Below, piece by piece: positions 14,353 to 30,900 of a DNA stretch of 64,000 nt. Position 1 is the stretch's first letter; each line of letters opens with the position of its first letter. The translations under genes and the position numbers were made by a program. This DNA comes from Ulva prolifera (taxonomy: Eukaryota; Chlorophyta; Ulvophyceae; Ulvales; Ulvaceae): contig CM041197.1 in NCBI GenBank assembly GCA_023078555.1, positions 6,221,810 to 6,285,809 of the forward strand, in the 5' to 3' direction. The notes beneath the pieces are model-generated. The model did no database searches. It saw only the letters and a list, made by a program, of their open reading frames with translations, and was not told the DNA's origin.

Positions 14353-17300
14353 CTTTCGGAGAAGACATGCATGGGAGGGCCTTTACACACCGCACTCATT
14401 TCTACATGTTGTATACATACATATACTGTTAATGTGTGTCAGATATACTGATTTACATTGAGCCCATGCCTGCTTGCATTCTAGCTGTTGTGTAGTCCAC
14501 GTTCTTGAAAAACTGTGTACTTTCGGAGAAGACATGCATGGGAGGGCCTTTACACACCGCGCTCATTTCTTCATGTTGTATACATACATATCATGCCAAT
14601 GTGTGTCAGATGGATAATTTTCATTGACCTCGTGCCCGCGTGCATTCCTGCTAGTGTGTAGACCACGATCTTCAAAAAATGTGTACTTTCGAAGCTAGCA
14701 GGCATGGGAGTACGTTTACATTGGCGCGCTCATTTCTTCATGTTGTATACATAAAAATCCTGTTAATGTGTGTCCGATATACTGATTAACATTGAGCCCA
14801 TGCCCGCGTGCATAATAAATGGTGTGTAGACCACAATCTTCAAAAACTGTGTACTTTCGAAGCTGGCAGGCATGGGAGTACGTTTACACTGGCGCGCTCA
14901 TTTCTTCATGTTGTATACATAAATATCCTGTTATTGTGTGTCAGATATACTGATTTACATTGAGCCCATGCCTGCTTGCATTCTAGCTGTTGTGTAGTCC
15001 ACGTTCTTCAAAAACTGTGTACTTTCTGAGAAGACATGCATGGGAGGGCCTTTACACACCGCGCTCATTTCTTCATGTTGTATACATACATATCATGCCA
15101 ATGTGTGTCAGATGGATAATTTTCATTGACCTCGTGCCCGCGTGCATTCCTGCTAGTGTGTAGACCACGATCTTCAAAAAATGTGTACTTTCGAAGCTAG
15201 CAGGCATGGGAGTACGTTTACATTGGCGCGCTCATTTCTTCATGTTGTATACATAAATATCTTGTTAATGTGTGTCCGATATACTGATTAACATTGAGCC
15301 CATGCCCGCGTGCATAATAAATGGTGTGTAGACCACAATCTTCAAAAACTGTGTACTTTCGAAGCTGGCAGGCATGGGAGTACGTTTACACTGGCGCGCT
15401 CATTTCTTCATGTTGTACACATCAATATTCTGTTATTGTGTGTCAGATATACTGATTTACATTGAGCCCATGCCTGCTTGCATTCTAGCTGTTGTGTAGT
15501 CCACGTTCTTCAAAAACTGTGTACTTTCGGAGAAGACATGCATGGGAGGGCCTTTACACACCGCACTCATTTCTACATGTTGTATACATACATATACTGT
15601 TAATGTGTGTCAGATATACTGATTTACATTGAGCCCATGCCTGCTTGCATTCTAGCTGTTGTGTAGTCCACGTTCTTGAAAAACTGTGTACTTTCGGAGA
15701 AGACATGCATGGGAGGGCCTTTACACACCGCGCTCATTTCTTCATGTTGTATACATACATATCATGCCAATGTGTGTCAGATGGATAATTTTCATTGACC
15801 TCGTGCCCGCGTGCATTCCTGCTAGTGTGTAGACCACGATCTTCAAAAAATGTGTACTTTCGAAGCTAGCAGGCATGGGAGTACGTTTACATTGGCGCGC
15901 TCATTTCTTCATGTTGTATACATAAAAATCCTGTTAATGTGTGTCCGATATACTGATTAACATTGAGCCCATGCCCGCGTGCATAATAAATGGTGTGTAG
16001 ACCACAATCTTCAAAAACTGTGTACTTTCGAAGCTGGCAGGCATGGGAGTACGTTTACACTGGCGCGCTCATTTCTTCATGTTGTATACATAAATATCCT
16101 GTTATTGTGTGTCAGATATACTGATTTACATTGAGCCCATGCCTGCTTGCATTCTAGCTGTCGTGTAGTCCACGTTCTTCAAAAACTGTGTACTTTCGGA
16201 GAAGACATGCATGGGAGGGCCTTTACACACCGCGATCATTTCTTCATGTTGTATACAACCATATCATGCCAATGTGTGTCAGATGGATAATGTTCATTGA
16301 CCTCGTGCCCGCGTGCAATTCTGCTAGTGTGTAGACCACGATCTTCAAAAAATGTGTACTTTCGAAGCTAGCAGGCATGGGAGTACGTTTACATTGGCGC
16401 GCTCATTTCTTCATGTTGTATACATAAATATCCTGTTAATGTGTGTCCGATATACTGATTAACATTGAGCCTATGCCCGCGTGCATAATAAATGGTGTGT
16501 AGACCACAATCTTCAAAAACTGTGTACTTTCGGAGAAGACATGCATGGGAGGGCCTTTACACACCGCACTCATTTCTTCATGTTGTATACATACATATCA
16601 TGCCAATGTGTGTCAGATGGATAATTTTCATTGACCTCGTGCCCGCGTGCATTCCTACTAGTGTGTAGACCACGATCTTCAAAAACTGTGTACTTTCGAA
16701 GCTGGCAGGCATGGGAGTACGTTTACATTGGCGCACTCATTTCTTCATATTGTATACATAAATATCCTGTTAATGTGTGTCAGATATACTGATTTACATT
16801 GAGCCCATGCCTGCTTGCATTCTAGCTGTTGTGTAGTCCACGTTCTTCAAAAACTGTGTACTTTCGGACAAGACATGCATGGGAGGGCCTTTACACACCG
16901 CGCTCATTTCTTCATGTTGTATACATACATATCATGCCAATGAGTGTCAGATGGATAATTTTCATTGACCTCGTGCCCGCGTGCATTCCTGCTAGTGTGT
17001 AGACCACGATCTTCAAAAAATGTGTACTTTCGAAGCTAGCAGGCATGGGAGTACGTTTACATTGGCGCGCTCATTTCTTCATGTTGTATACATAAAAATC
17101 CTGTTAATGTGTGTCCGATATACTGATTAACATTGAGCCCATGCCCGCGTGCATAATAAATGGTGTGTAGACCACAATCTTCAAAAACTGTGTACTTTCG
17201 AAGCTGGCAGGCATGGGAGTACGTTTACACTGGCGCGCTCATTTCTTCATGTTGTATACATAAATATCCTGTTATTGTGTGTCAGATATACTGATTTACA

Positions 17301-18710
17301 TTGAGCCCATGCCTGCTTGCATTCTAGCTGTCGTGTAGTCCACGTTCTTCAAAAACTGTGTACTTTCTGAGAAGACATGCATGGGAGGGCCTTTACACAC
17401 CGCGCTCATTTCTTCATGTTGTATACATACATATCATGCCAATGTGTGTCAGATGGATAATTTTCATTGACCTCGTGCCCGCGTGCATTCCTGCTAGTGT
17501 GTAGACCACGATCTTCAAAAAATGTGTACTTTCGAAGCTAGCAGGCATGGGAGTACGTTTACATTGGCGCGCTCATTTCTTCATGTTGTATACATAAATA
17601 TCCTGTTAATGTGTGTCCGATATACTGATTAACATTGAGCCCATGCCCGCGTGCATAATAAATGGTGTGTAGACCACAATCTTCAAAAACTGTGTACTTT
17701 CGAAGCTGGCAGGCATGGGAGTACGTTTACACTGGCGCGCTCATTTCTTCATGTTGTATACATAAATATCCTGTTATTGTGTGTCAGATATACTGATTTA
17801 CATTGAGCCCATGCCTGCTTGCATTCTAGCTGTCGTGTAGTCCACGTTCTTCAAAAACTGTGTACTTTCTGAGAAGACATGCATGGGAGGGCCTTTACAC
17901 ACCGCGCTCATTTCTTCATGTTGTATACATACATATCATGCCAATGTGTGTCAGATGGATAATTTTCATTGACCTCGTGCCCGCGTGCATTCCTGCTAGT
18001 GTGTAGACCACGATCTTCAAAAAATGTGTACTTTCGAAGCTAGCAGGCATGGGAGTACGTTTACATTGGCGCGCTCATTTCTTCATGTTGTATACATAAA
18101 TATCCTGTTATTGTGTGTCAGATATACTGATTTACATTGAGCCCATGCCTGCTTGCATTCTAGCTGTTGTGTAGTCCACGTTCTTCAAAAACTGTGTACT
18201 TTCGGAGAAGACATGCATGGGAGGGCCTTTACACACCGCACTCATTTCTACATGTTGTATACATACATATACTGTTAATGTGTGTCAGATATACTGATTT
18301 ACATTGAGCCCATGCCTGCTTGCATTCTAGCTGTTGTGTAGTCCACGTTCTTGAAAAACTGTGTACTTTCGGAGAAGACATGCATGGGAGGGCCTTTACA
18401 CACCGCGCTCATTTCTTCATGTTGTATACATACATATCATGCCAATGTGTGTCAGATGGATAATTTTCATTGACCTCGTGCCCGCGTGCATTCCTGCTAG
18501 TGTGTAGACCACGATCTTCAAAAAATGTGTACTTTCGAAGCTAGCAGGCATGGGAGTACGTTTACATTGGCGCGCTCATTTCTTCATGTTGTATACATAA
18601 ATATCCTGTTAATGTGTGTCCGATATACTGATTAACATTGAGCCCATGCCCGCGTGCATAATAAATGGTGTGTAGACCACAATCTTCAAAAACTGTGTAC
18701 TTTCGAAGCT

Positions 18711-19560
18711 GGCAGCCATGGGAGTACGTTTACACTGGCGCGCTCATTTCTTCATGTTGTATACATCAATATTCTGTTATTGTGTGTCAGATATACTGAT
18801 TTACATTGAGCCCATGCCTGCTTGCATTCTAGCTGTTGTGTAGTCCACGTTCTTCAAAAACTGTGTACTTTCGGAGAAGACATGCATGGGAGGGCCTCTA
18901 CACACCGCACTCATTTCTACATGTTGTATACATACATATACTGTTAATGTGTGTCAGATATACTGATTTACATTGAGCCCATGCCTGCTTGCATTCTAGC
19001 TGTTGTGTAGTCCACGTTCTTGAAAAACTGTGTACTTTCGGAGAAGACATGCATGGGAGGGCCTTTACACACCGCGCTCATTTCTTCATGTTGTATACAT
19101 ACATATCATGCCAATGTGTGTCAGATGGATAATTTTCATTGACCTCGTGCCCGCGTGCATTCCTGCTAGTGTGTAGACCACGATCTTCAAAAAATGTGTA
19201 CTTTCGAAGCTAGCAGGCATGGGAGTACGTTTACATTGGCGCGCTCATTTCTTCATGTTGTATACATAAAAATCCTGTTAATGTGTGTCCGATATACTGA
19301 TTAACATTGAGCCCATGCCCGCGTGCATAATAAATGGTGTGTAGACCACAATCTTCAAAAACTGTGTACTTTCGAAGCTGGCAGGCATGGGAGTACGTTT
19401 ACACTGGCGCGCTCATTTCTTCATGTTGTATACATAAATATCCTGTTATTGTGTGTCAGATATACTGATTTACATTGAGCCCATGCCTGCTTGCATTCTA
19501 GCTGTCGTGTAGTCCACGTTCTTCAAAAACTGTGTACTTTCGGAGAAGACATGCATGGGA
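18711..19560. repeat. Copy of a dispersed higher-order block marked by GGCAGCCATG
   Basis: The private variant GGCAGCCATG followed by GGGCCTCTACACACC occurs here, and again at 27905 and 33088. The displacements are 9194 bp (55 monomers) and 5183 bp (31 monomers). The three places share the same order of monomer variants downstream, so they are copies of a multi-kilobase block and not independent mutations. Confidence 0.7.
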
Positions 19561-22500
19561 GGGCCTTTACACACCGCGATCATTTCTCCATGTTGTATAC
19601 AACCATATCATGCCAATGTGTGTCAGATGGATAATGTTCATTGACCTCGTGCCCGCGTGCAATTCTGCTAGTGTGTAGACCACGATCTTCAAAAAATGTG
19701 TACTTTCGAAGCTAGCAGGCATGGGAGTACGTTTACATTGGCGCGCTCATTTCTTCATGTTGTATACATAAATATCCTGTTAATGTGTGTCCGATATACT
19801 GATTAACATTGAGCCTATGCCCGCGTGCATAATAAATGGTGTGTAGACCACAATCTTCAAAAACTGTGTACTTTCGGAGAAGACATGCATGGGAGGGCCT
19901 TTACACACCGCACTCATTTCTTCATGTTGTATACATACATATCATGCCAATGTGTGTCAGATGGATAATTTTCATTGACCTCGTGCCCGCGTGCATTCCT
20001 ACTAGTGTGTAGACCACGATCTTCAAAAACTGTGTACTTTCGAAGCTGGCAGGCATGGGAATACGTTTACATTGGCGCGCTCATTTCTTCATGTTGTATA
20101 CATAAATATCCTGTTAATGTGTGTCCGATATACTGATTTACATTGAGCCTATGCCCGCGTGCATAATAAATGGTGTGTAGACCACAATCTTCAAAAACTG
20201 TGTACTTTCGGAGAAGACATGCATGGGAGGGCCTTTACACACCGCACTCATTTCTTCATGTTGTATACATACATATCATGCCAATGTGTGTCAGATGGAT
20301 AATTTTCATTGACCTCGTGCCCGCGTGCATTCCTACTAGTGTGTAGACCACGATCTTCAAAAACTGTGTACTTTCGAAGCTAGCAGGCATGGGAGTACGT
20401 TTACATTGGCGCACTCATTTCTTCATATTGTATACATAAATATCCTGTTAATGTGTGTCAGATATACTGATTTACATTGAGCCCATGCCTGCTTGCATTC
20501 TAGCTGTTGTGTAGTCCACGTTCTTGAAAAACTGTGTACTTTCGGAGAAGACATGCATGGGAGGGCCTTTACACACCGCGCTCATTTCTTCATGTTGTAT
20601 ACATACATATCATGCCAATGTGTGTCAGATGGATAATTTCCATTGACCTCGTGCCCGCGTGCATTCCTGCTAGTGTGTAGACCACGATCTTCAAAAAATG
20701 TGTACTTTCGAAGCTAGCAGGCATGGGAGTACGTTTACATTGGCGCGCTCATTTCTTCATGTTGTATACATAAATATCCTGTTAATGTGTGTCCGATCTA
20801 CTGATTAACATTGAGCCCATGCCCGCGTGCATAATAAATGGTGTGTAGACCACAATCTTCAAAAACTGTGTACTTTCGAAGCTGGCAGGCATGGGAGTAC
20901 GTTTACACTGGCGCGCTCATTTCTTCATGTTGTATACATAAATATTCTGTTATTGTGTGTCAGATATACTGATTTACATTGAGCCCATGCCTGCTTGCAT
21001 TCTAGCTGTTGTGTAGTCCACGTTCTTGAAAAACTGTGTACTTTCGGAGAAGACATGCATGGGAGGGCCTTTACACACCGCGCTCATTTCTTCATGTTGT
21101 ATACATACATATCATGCCAATGTGTGTCAGATGGATAATTTTCATTGACCTCGTGCCCGCGTGCATTCCTGCTAGTGTGTAGACCACGATCTTCAAACAA
21201 TGTGTACTTTCGAAGCTAGCAGGCATGGGAGTACGTTTACATTGGCGCGCTCATTTCTTCATGTTGTATACATAAATATCCTGTTAATGTGTGTCCGATA
21301 TACTGATTAACATTGAGCCCATGCCCGCGTGCATAATAAATGGTGTGTAGACCACAATCTTCAAAAACTGTGTACTTTCGAAGCTGGCAGGCATGGGAGT
21401 ACGTTTACACTGGCGCGCTCATTTCTTCATGTTGTATACATAAATATCCTGTTATTGTGTGTCAGATATACTGATTTACATTGAGCCCATGCCTGCTTGC
21501 ATTCTAGCTGTCGTGTAGTCCACGTTCTTAAAAAACTGTGTACTTTCGGAGAAGACATGCATGGGAGGGCCTTTACACACCGCGATCATTTCTCCATGTT
21601 GTATACAACCATATCATGCCAATGTGTGTCAGATGGATAATGTTCATTGACCTCGTGCCCGCGTGCAATTCTGCTAGTGTGTAGACCACGATCTTCAAAA
21701 AATGTGTACTTTCGAAGCTAGCAGGCATGGGAGTACGTTTACATTGGCGCGCTCATTTCTTCATGTTGTATACATAAATATCCTGTTAATGTGTGTCCGA
21801 TATACTGATTAACATTGAGCCTATGCCCGCGTGCATAATAAATGGTGTGTAGACCACAATCTTCAAAAACTGTGTACTTTCGGAGAAGACATGCATGGGA
21901 GGGCCTTTACACACCGCACTCATTTCTTCATGTTGTATACATACATATCATGCCAATGTGTGTCAGATGGATAATTTTCATTGACCTCGTGCCCGCGTGC
22001 ATTCCTACTAGTGTGTAGACCACGATCTTCAAAAACTGTGTACTTTCGAAGCTGGCAGGCATGGGAGTACGTTTACATTGGCGCACTCATTTCTTCATAT
22101 TGTATACATAAATATCCTGTTAATGTGTGTCAGATATACTGATTTACATTGAGCCCATGCCTGCTTGCATTCTAGCTGTTGTGTAGTCCACGTTCTTGAA
22201 AAACTGTGTACTTTCGGACAAGACATGCATGGGAGGGCCTTTACACACCGCGCTCATTTCTTCATGTTGTATACATACATATCATGCCAATGTGTGTCAG
22301 ATGGATAATTTTCATTGACCTCGTGCCCGCGTGCATTCCTGCTAGTGTGTAGACCACGATCTTCAAAAAATGTGTACTTTCGAAGCTAGCAGGCATGGGA
22401 GTACGTTTACATTGGCGCGCTCATTTCTTCATGTTGTATACATAAATATCCTGTTAATGTGTGTCCGATCTACTGATTAACATTGAGCCCATGCCCGCGT

Positions 22501-25500
22501 GCATAATAAATGGTGTGTAGACCACAATCTTCAAAAACTGTGTACTTTCGGAGAAGACATGCATGGGAGGGCCTTTACACACCGCGATCATTTCTTCATG
22601 TTGTATACAACCATATCATGCCAATGTGTGTCAGATGGATAATGTTCATTGACCTCGTGCCCGCGTGCAATTCTGCTAGTGTGTAGACCACGATCTTCAA
22701 AAAATGTGTACTTTCGAAGCTAGCAGGCATGGGAGTACGTTTACATTGGCGCGCTCATTTCTTCATGTTGTATACATAAATATCCTGTTAATGTGTGTCC
22801 GATATACTGATTAACATTGAGCCCATGCCCGCGTGCATAATAAATGGTGTGTAGACCACAATCTTCAAAAACTGTGTACTTTCGAAGCTGGCAGGCATGG
22901 GAGTACGTTTACACTGGCGCGCTCATTTCTTCATGTTGTATACATAAATATCCTGTTATTGTGTGTCAGATATACTGATTTACATTGAGCCCATGCCTGC
23001 TTGCATTCTAGCTGTCGTGTAGTCCACGTTCTTCAAAAACTGTGTACTTTCGGAGAAGACATGCATGGGAGGGCCTTTACACACCGCGATCATTTCTTCA
23101 TGTTGTATACAACCATATCATGCCAATGTGTGTCAGATGGATAATGTTCATTGACCTCGTGCCCGCGTGCAATTCTGCTAGTGTGTAGACCACGATCTTC
23201 AAAAAATGTGTACTTTCGAAGCTAGCAGGCATGGGAGTACGTTTACATTGGCGCGCTCATTTCTTCATGTTGTATACATAAATATCCTGTTAATGTGTGT
23301 CCGATATACTGATTAACATTGAGCCTATGCCCGCGTGCATAATAAATGGTGTGTAGACCACAATCTTCAAAAACTGTGTACTTTCGGAGAAGACATGCAT
23401 GGGAGGGCCTTTACACACCGCACTCATTTCTTCATGTTGTATACATACATATCATGCCAATGTGTGTCAGATGGATAATTTTCATTGACCTCGTGCCCGC
23501 GTGCATTCCTACTAGTGTGTAGACCACGATCTTCAAAAACTGTGTACTTTCGAAGCTGGCAGGCATGGGAATACGTTTACATTGGCGCGCTCATTTCTTC
23601 ATGTTGTATACATAAATATCCTGTTAATGTGTGTCCGATATACTGATTTACATTGAGCCTATGCCCGCGTGCATAATAAATGGTGTGTAGACCACAATCT
23701 TCAAAAACTGTGTACTTTCGGAGAAGACATGCATGGGAGGGCCTTTACACACCGCACTCATTTCTTCATGTTGTATACATACATATCATGCCAATGTGTG
23801 TCAGATGGATAATTTTCATTGACCTCGTGCCCGCGTGCATTCCTACTAGTGTGTAGACCACGATCTTCAAAAACTGTGTACTTTCGAAGCTGGCAGGCAT
23901 GGGAGTACGTTTACATTGGCGCACTCATTTCTTCATATTGTATACATAAATATCCTGTTAATGTGTGTCAGATATACTGATTTACATTGAGCCCATGCCT
24001 GCTTGCATTCTAGCTGTTGTGTAGTCCACGTTCTTGAAAAACTGTGTACTTTCGGAGAAGACATGCATGGGAGGGCCTTTACACACCGCGCTCATTTCTT
24101 CATGTTGTATACATACATATCATGCCAATGTGTGTCAGATGGATAATTTTCATTGACCTCGTGCCCGCGTGCATTCCTGCTAGTGTGTAGACCACGATCT
24201 TCAAAAAATGTGTACTTTCGAAGCTAGCAGGCATGGGAGTACGTTTACATTGGCGCGCTCATTTCTTCATGTTGTATACATAAATATCCTGTTAATGTGT
24301 GTCCGATCTACTGATTAACATTGAGCCCATGCCCGCGTGCATAATAAATGGTGTGTAGACCACAATCTTCAAAAACTGTGTACTTTCGAAGCTGGCAGGC
24401 ATGGGAGTACGTTTACACTGGCGCGCTCATTTCTTCATGTTGTATACATAAATATTCTGTTATTGTGTGTCAGATATACTGATTTACATTGAGCCCATGC
24501 ATGCTTGCATTCTAGCTGTTGTGTAGTCCACGTTCTTGAAAAACTGTGTACTTTCGGAGAAGACATGCATGGGAGGGCCTTTACACACCGCGCTCATTTC
24601 TTCATGTTGTATACATACATATCATGCCAATGTGTGTCAGATGGATAATTTTCATTGACCTCGTGCCCGCGTGCATTCCTGCTAGTGTGTAGACCACGAT
24701 CTTCAAACAATGTGTACTTTCGAAGCTAGCAGGCATGGGAGTACGTTTACATTGGCGCGCTCATTTCTTCATGTTGTATACATAAATATCCTGTTAATGT
24801 GTGTCCGATATACTGATTAACATTGAGCCCATGCCCGCGTGCATAATAAATGGTGTGTAGACCACAATCTTCAAAAACTGTGTACTTTCGAAGCTGGCAG
24901 GCATGGGAGTACGTTTACACTGGCGCGCTCATTTCTTCATGTTGTATACATAAATATCCTGTTATTGTGTGTCAGATATACTGATTTACATTGAGCCCAT
25001 GCCTGCTTGCATTCTAGCTGTCGTGTAGTCCACGTTCTTAAAAAACTGTGTACTTTCGGAGAAGACATGCATGGGAGGGCCTTTACACACCGCGATCATT
25101 TCTCCATGTTGTATACAACCATATCATGCCAATGTGTGTCAGATGGATAATGTTCATTGACCTCGTGCCCGCGTGCAATTCTGCTAGTGTGTAGACCACG
25201 ATCTTCAAAAAATGTGTACTTTCGAAGCTAGCAGGCATGGGAGTACGTTTACATTGGCGCGCTCATTTCTTCATGTTGTATACATAAATATCCTGTTAAT
25301 GTGTGTCCGATATACTGATTAACATTGAGCCTATGCCCGCGTGCATAATAAATGGTGTGTAGACCACAATCTTCAAAAACTGTGTACTTTCGGAGAAGAC
25401 ATGCATGGGAGGGCCTTTACACACCGCACTCATTTCTTCATGTTGTATACATACATATCATGCCAATGTGTGTCAGATGGATAATTTTCATTGACCTCGT

Positions 25501-27904
25501 GCCCGCGTGCATTCCTACTAGTGTGTAGACCACGATCTTCAAAAACTGTGTACTTTCGAAGCTGGCAGGCATGGGAATACGTTTACATTGGCGCGCTCAT
25601 TTCTTCATGTTGTATACATAAATATCCTGTTAATGTGTGTCCGATATACTGATTTACATTGAGCCTATGCCCGCGTGCATAATAAATGGTGTGTAGACCA
25701 CAATCTTCAAAAACTGTGTACTTTCGGAGAAGACATGCATGGGAGGGCCTTTACACACCGCGATCATTTCTTCATGTTGTATACAACCATATCATGCCAA
25801 TGTGTGTCAGATGGATAATGTTCATTGACCTCGTGCCCGCGTGCAATTCTGCTAGTGTGTAGACCACGATCTTCAAAAAATGTGTACTTTCGAAGCTAGC
25901 AGGCATGGGAGTACGTTTACATTGGCGCGCTCATTTCTTCATGTTGTATACATAAATATCCTGTTAATGTGTGTCCGATATACTGATTAACATTGAGCCT
26001 ATGCCCGCGTGCATAATAAATGGTGTGTAGACCACAATCTTCAAAAACTGTGTACTTTCGGAGAAGACATGCATGGGAGGGCCTTTACACACCGCACTCA
26101 TTTCTTCATGTTGTATACATACATATCATGCCAATGTGTGTCGGATGGATAATTGTCATTGACCTCGTGCCCGCGTGCATTCCTACTAGTGTGTAGACCA
26201 CGATCTTCAAAAACTGTGTACTTTCGAAGCTGGCAGGCATGGGAGTACGTTTACATTGGCGCACTCATTTCTTCATATTGTATACATAAATATCCTGTTA
26301 ATGTGTGTCAGATATACTGATTTACATTGAGCCCATGCCTGCTTGCATTCTAGCTGTTGTGTAGTCCACGTTCTTCAAAAACTGTGTACTTTCGGACAAG
26401 ACATGCATGGGAGGGCCTTTACACACCGCGCTCATTTCTTCATGTTGTATACATACATATCATGCCAATGTGTGTCAGATGGATAATTTTCATTGACCTC
26501 GTGCCCGCGTGCATTCCTGCTAGTGTGTAGACCACGATCTTCAAAAAATGTGTACTTTCGAAGCTAGCAGGCATGGGAGTACGTTTACATTGGCGCGCTC
26601 ATTTCTTCATGTTGTATACATAAAAATCCTGTTAATGTGTGTCCGATATACTGATTAACATTGAGCCCATGCCCGCGTGCATAATAAATGGTGTGTAGAC
26701 CACAATCTTCAAAAACTGTGTACTTTCGAAGCTGGCAGGCATGGGAGTACGTTTACACTGGCGCGCTCATTTCTTCATGTTGTATACATAAATATCCTGT
26801 TATTGTGTGTCAGATATACTGATTTACATTGAGCCCATGCCTGCTTGCATTCTAGCTGTCGTGTAGTCCACGTTCTTCAAAAACTGTGTACTTTCTGAGA
26901 AGACATGCATGGGAGGGCCTTTACACACCGCGCTCATTTCTTCATGTTGTATACATACATATCATGCCAATGTGTGTCAGATGGATAATTTTCATTGACC
27001 TCGTGCCCGCGTGCATTCCTGCTAGTGTGTAGACCACGATCTTCAAAAAATGTGTACTTTCGAAGCTAGCAGGCATGGGAGTACGTTTACATTGGCGCGC
27101 TCATTTCTTCATGTTGTATACATAAATATCCTGTTAATGTGTGTCCGATATACTGATTAACATTGAGCCCATGCCCGCGTGCATAATAAATGGTGTGTAG
27201 TCCACGTTCTTCAAAAACTGTGTACTTTCGAAGCTGGCAGGCATGGGAGTACGTTTACACTGGCGCGCTCATTTCTTCATGTTGTACACATCAATATTCT
27301 GTTATTGTGTGTCAGATATACTGATTTACATTGAGCCCATGCCTGCTTGCATTCTAGCTGTTGTGTAGTCCACGTTCTTCAAAAACTGTGTACTTTCGGA
27401 GAAGACATGCATGGGAGGGCCTTTACACACCGCACTCATTTCTACATGTTGTATACATACATATACTGTTAATGTGTGTCAGATATACTGATTTACATTG
27501 AGCCCATGCCTGCTTGCATTCTAGCTGTTGTGTAGTCCACGTTCTTGAAAAACTGTGTACTTTCGGAGAAGACATGCATGGGAGGGCCTTTACACACCGC
27601 GCTCATTTCTTCATGTTGTATACATACATATCATGCCAATGTGTGTCAGATGGATAATTTTCATTGACCTCGTGCCCGCGTGCATTCCTGCTAGTGTGTA
27701 GACCACGATCTTCAAAAAATGTGTACTTTCGAAGCTAGCAGGCATGGGAGTACGTTTACATTGGCGCGCTCATTTCTTCATGTTGTATACATAAATATCC
27801 TGTTAATGTGTGTCCGATATACTGATTAACATTGAGCCCATGCCCGCGTGCATAATAAATGGTGTGTAGACCACAATCTTCAAAAACTGTGTACTTTCGA
27901 AGCT

Positions 27905-30900
27905 GGCAGCCATGGGAGTACGTTTACACTGGCGCGCTCATTTCTTCATGTTGTATACATCAATATTCTGTTATTGTGTGTCAGATATACTGATTTACAT
28001 TGAGCCCATGCCTGCTTGCATTCTAGCTGTTGTGTAGTCCACGTTCTTCAAAAACTGTGTACTTTCGGAGAAGACATGCATGGGAGGGCCTCTACACACC
28101 GCACTCATTTCTACATGTTGTATACATACATATACTGTTAATGTGTGTCAGATATACTGATTTACATTGAGCCCATGCCTGCTTGCATTCTAGCTGTTGT
28201 GTAGTCCACGTTCTTGAAAAACTGTGTACTTTCGGAGAAGACATGCATGGGAGGGCCTTTACACACCGCGCTCATTTCTTCATGTTGTATACATACATAT
28301 CATGCCAATGTGTGTCAGATGGATAATTTTCATTGACCTCGTGCCCGCGTGCATTCCTGCTAGTGTGTAGACCACGATCTTCAAAAAATGTGTACTTTCG
28401 AAGCTAGCAGGCATGGGAGTACGTTTACATTGGCGCGCTCATTTCTTCATGTTGTATACATAAAAATCCTGTTAATGTGTGTCCGATATACTGATTAACA
28501 TTGAGCCCATGCCCGCGTGCATAATAAATGGTGTGTAGACCACAATCTTCAAAAACTGTGTACTTTCGAAGCTGGCAGGCATGGGAGTACGTTTACACTG
28601 GCGCGCTCATTTCTTCATGTTGTATACATAAATATCCTGTTATTGTGTGTCAGATATACTGATTTACATTGAGCCCATGCCTGCTTGCATTCTAGCTGTC
28701 GTGTAGTCCACGTTCTTCAAAAACTGTGTACTTTCGGAGAAGACATGCATGGGAGGGCCTTTACACACCGCGATCATTTCTTCATGTTGTATACAACCAT
28801 ATCATGCCAATGTGTGTCAGATGGATAATGTTCATTGACCTCGTGCCCGCGTGCAATTCTGCTAGTGTGTAGACCACGATCTTCAAAAAATGTGTACTTT
28901 CGAAGCTAGCAGGCATGGGAGTACGTTTACATTGGCGCGCTCATTTCTTCATGTTGTATACATAAATATCCTGTTAATGTGTGTCCGATATACTGATTAA
29001 CATTGAGCCTATGCCCGCGTGCATAATAAATGGTGTGTAGACCACAATCTTCAAAAACTGTGTACTTTCGGAGAAGACATGCATGGGAGGGCCTTTACAC
29101 ACCGCACTCATTTCTTCATGTTGTATACATACATATCATGCCAATGTGTGTCAGATGGATAATTTTCATTGACCTCGTGCCCGCGTGCATTCCTACTAGT
29201 GTGTAGACCACGATCTTCAAAAACTGTGTACTTTCGAAGCTGGCAGGCATGGGAATACGTTTACATTGGCGCGCTCATTTCTTCATGTTGTATACATAAA
29301 TATCCTGTTAATGTGTGTCCGATATACTGATTTACATTGAGCCTATGCCCGCGTGCATAATAAATGGTGTGTAGACCACAATCTTCAAAAACTGTGTACT
29401 TTCGGAGAAGACATGCATGGGAGGGCCTTTACACACCGCACTCATTTCTTCATGTTGTATACATACATATCATGCCAATGTGTGTCAGATGGATAATTTT
29501 CATTGACCTCGTGCCCGCGTGCATTCCTACTAGTGTGTAGACCACGATCTTCAAAAACTGTGTACTTTCGAAGCTGGCAGGCATGGGAGTACGTTTACAT
29601 TGGCGCACTCATTTCTTCATATTGTATACATAAATATCCTGTTAATGTGTGTCAGATATACTGATTTACATTGAGCCCATGCCTGCTTGCATTCTAGCTG
29701 TTGTGTAGTCCACGTTCTTGAAAAACTGTGTACTTTCGGAGAAGACATGCATGGGAGGGCCTTTACACACCGCGCTCATTTCTTCATGTTGTATACATAC
29801 ATATCATGCCAATGTGTGTCAGATGGATAATTTTCATTGACCTCGTGCCCGCGTGCATTCCTGCTAGTGTGTAGACCACGATCTTCAAAAAATGTGTACT
29901 TTCGAAGCTAGCAGGCATGGGAGTACGTTTACATTGGCGCGCTCATTTCTTCATGTTGTATACATAAATATCCTGTTAATGTGTGTCCGATCTACTGATT
30001 AACATTGAGCCCATGCCCGCGTGCATAATAAATGGTGTGTAGACCACAATCTTCAAAAACTGTGTACTTTCGAAGCTGGCAGGCATGGGAGTACGTTTAC
30101 ACTGGCGCGCTCATTTCTTCATGTTGTATACATAAATATTCTGTTATTGTGTGTCAGATATACTGATTTACATTGAGCCCATGCCTGCTTGCATTCTAGC
30201 TGTTGTGTAGTCCACGTTCTTGAAAAACTGTGTACTTTCGGAGAAGACATGCATGGGAGGGCCTTTACACACCGCGCTCATTTCTTCATGTTGTATACAT
30301 ACATATCATGCCAATGTGTGTCAGATGGATAATTTTCATTGACCTCGTGCCCGCGTGCATTCCTGCTAGTGTGTAGACCACGATCTTCAAACAATGTGTA
30401 CTTTCGAAGCTAGCAGGCATGGGAGTACGTTTACATTGGCGCGCTCATTTCTTCATGTTGTATACATAAATATCCTGTTAATGTGTGTCCGATATACTGA
30501 TTAACATTGAGCCTATGCCCGCGTGCATAATAAATGGTGTGTAGACCACAATCTTCAAAAACTGTGTACTTTCGGAGAAGACATGCATGGGAGGGCCTTT
30601 ACACACCGCACTCATTTCTTCATGTTGTATACATACATATCATGCCAATGTGTGTCAGATGGATAATTTTCATTGACCTCGTGCCCGCGTGCATTCCTAC
30701 TAGTGTGTAGACCACGATCTTCAAAAACTGTGTACTTTCGAAGCTGGCAGGCATGGGAGTACGTTTACATTGGCGCACTCATTTCTTCATATTGTATACA
30801 TAAATATCCTGTTAATGTGTGTCAGATATACTGATTTACATTGAGCCCATGCCTGCTTGCATTCTAGCTGTTGTGTAGTCCACGTTCTTGAAAAACTGTG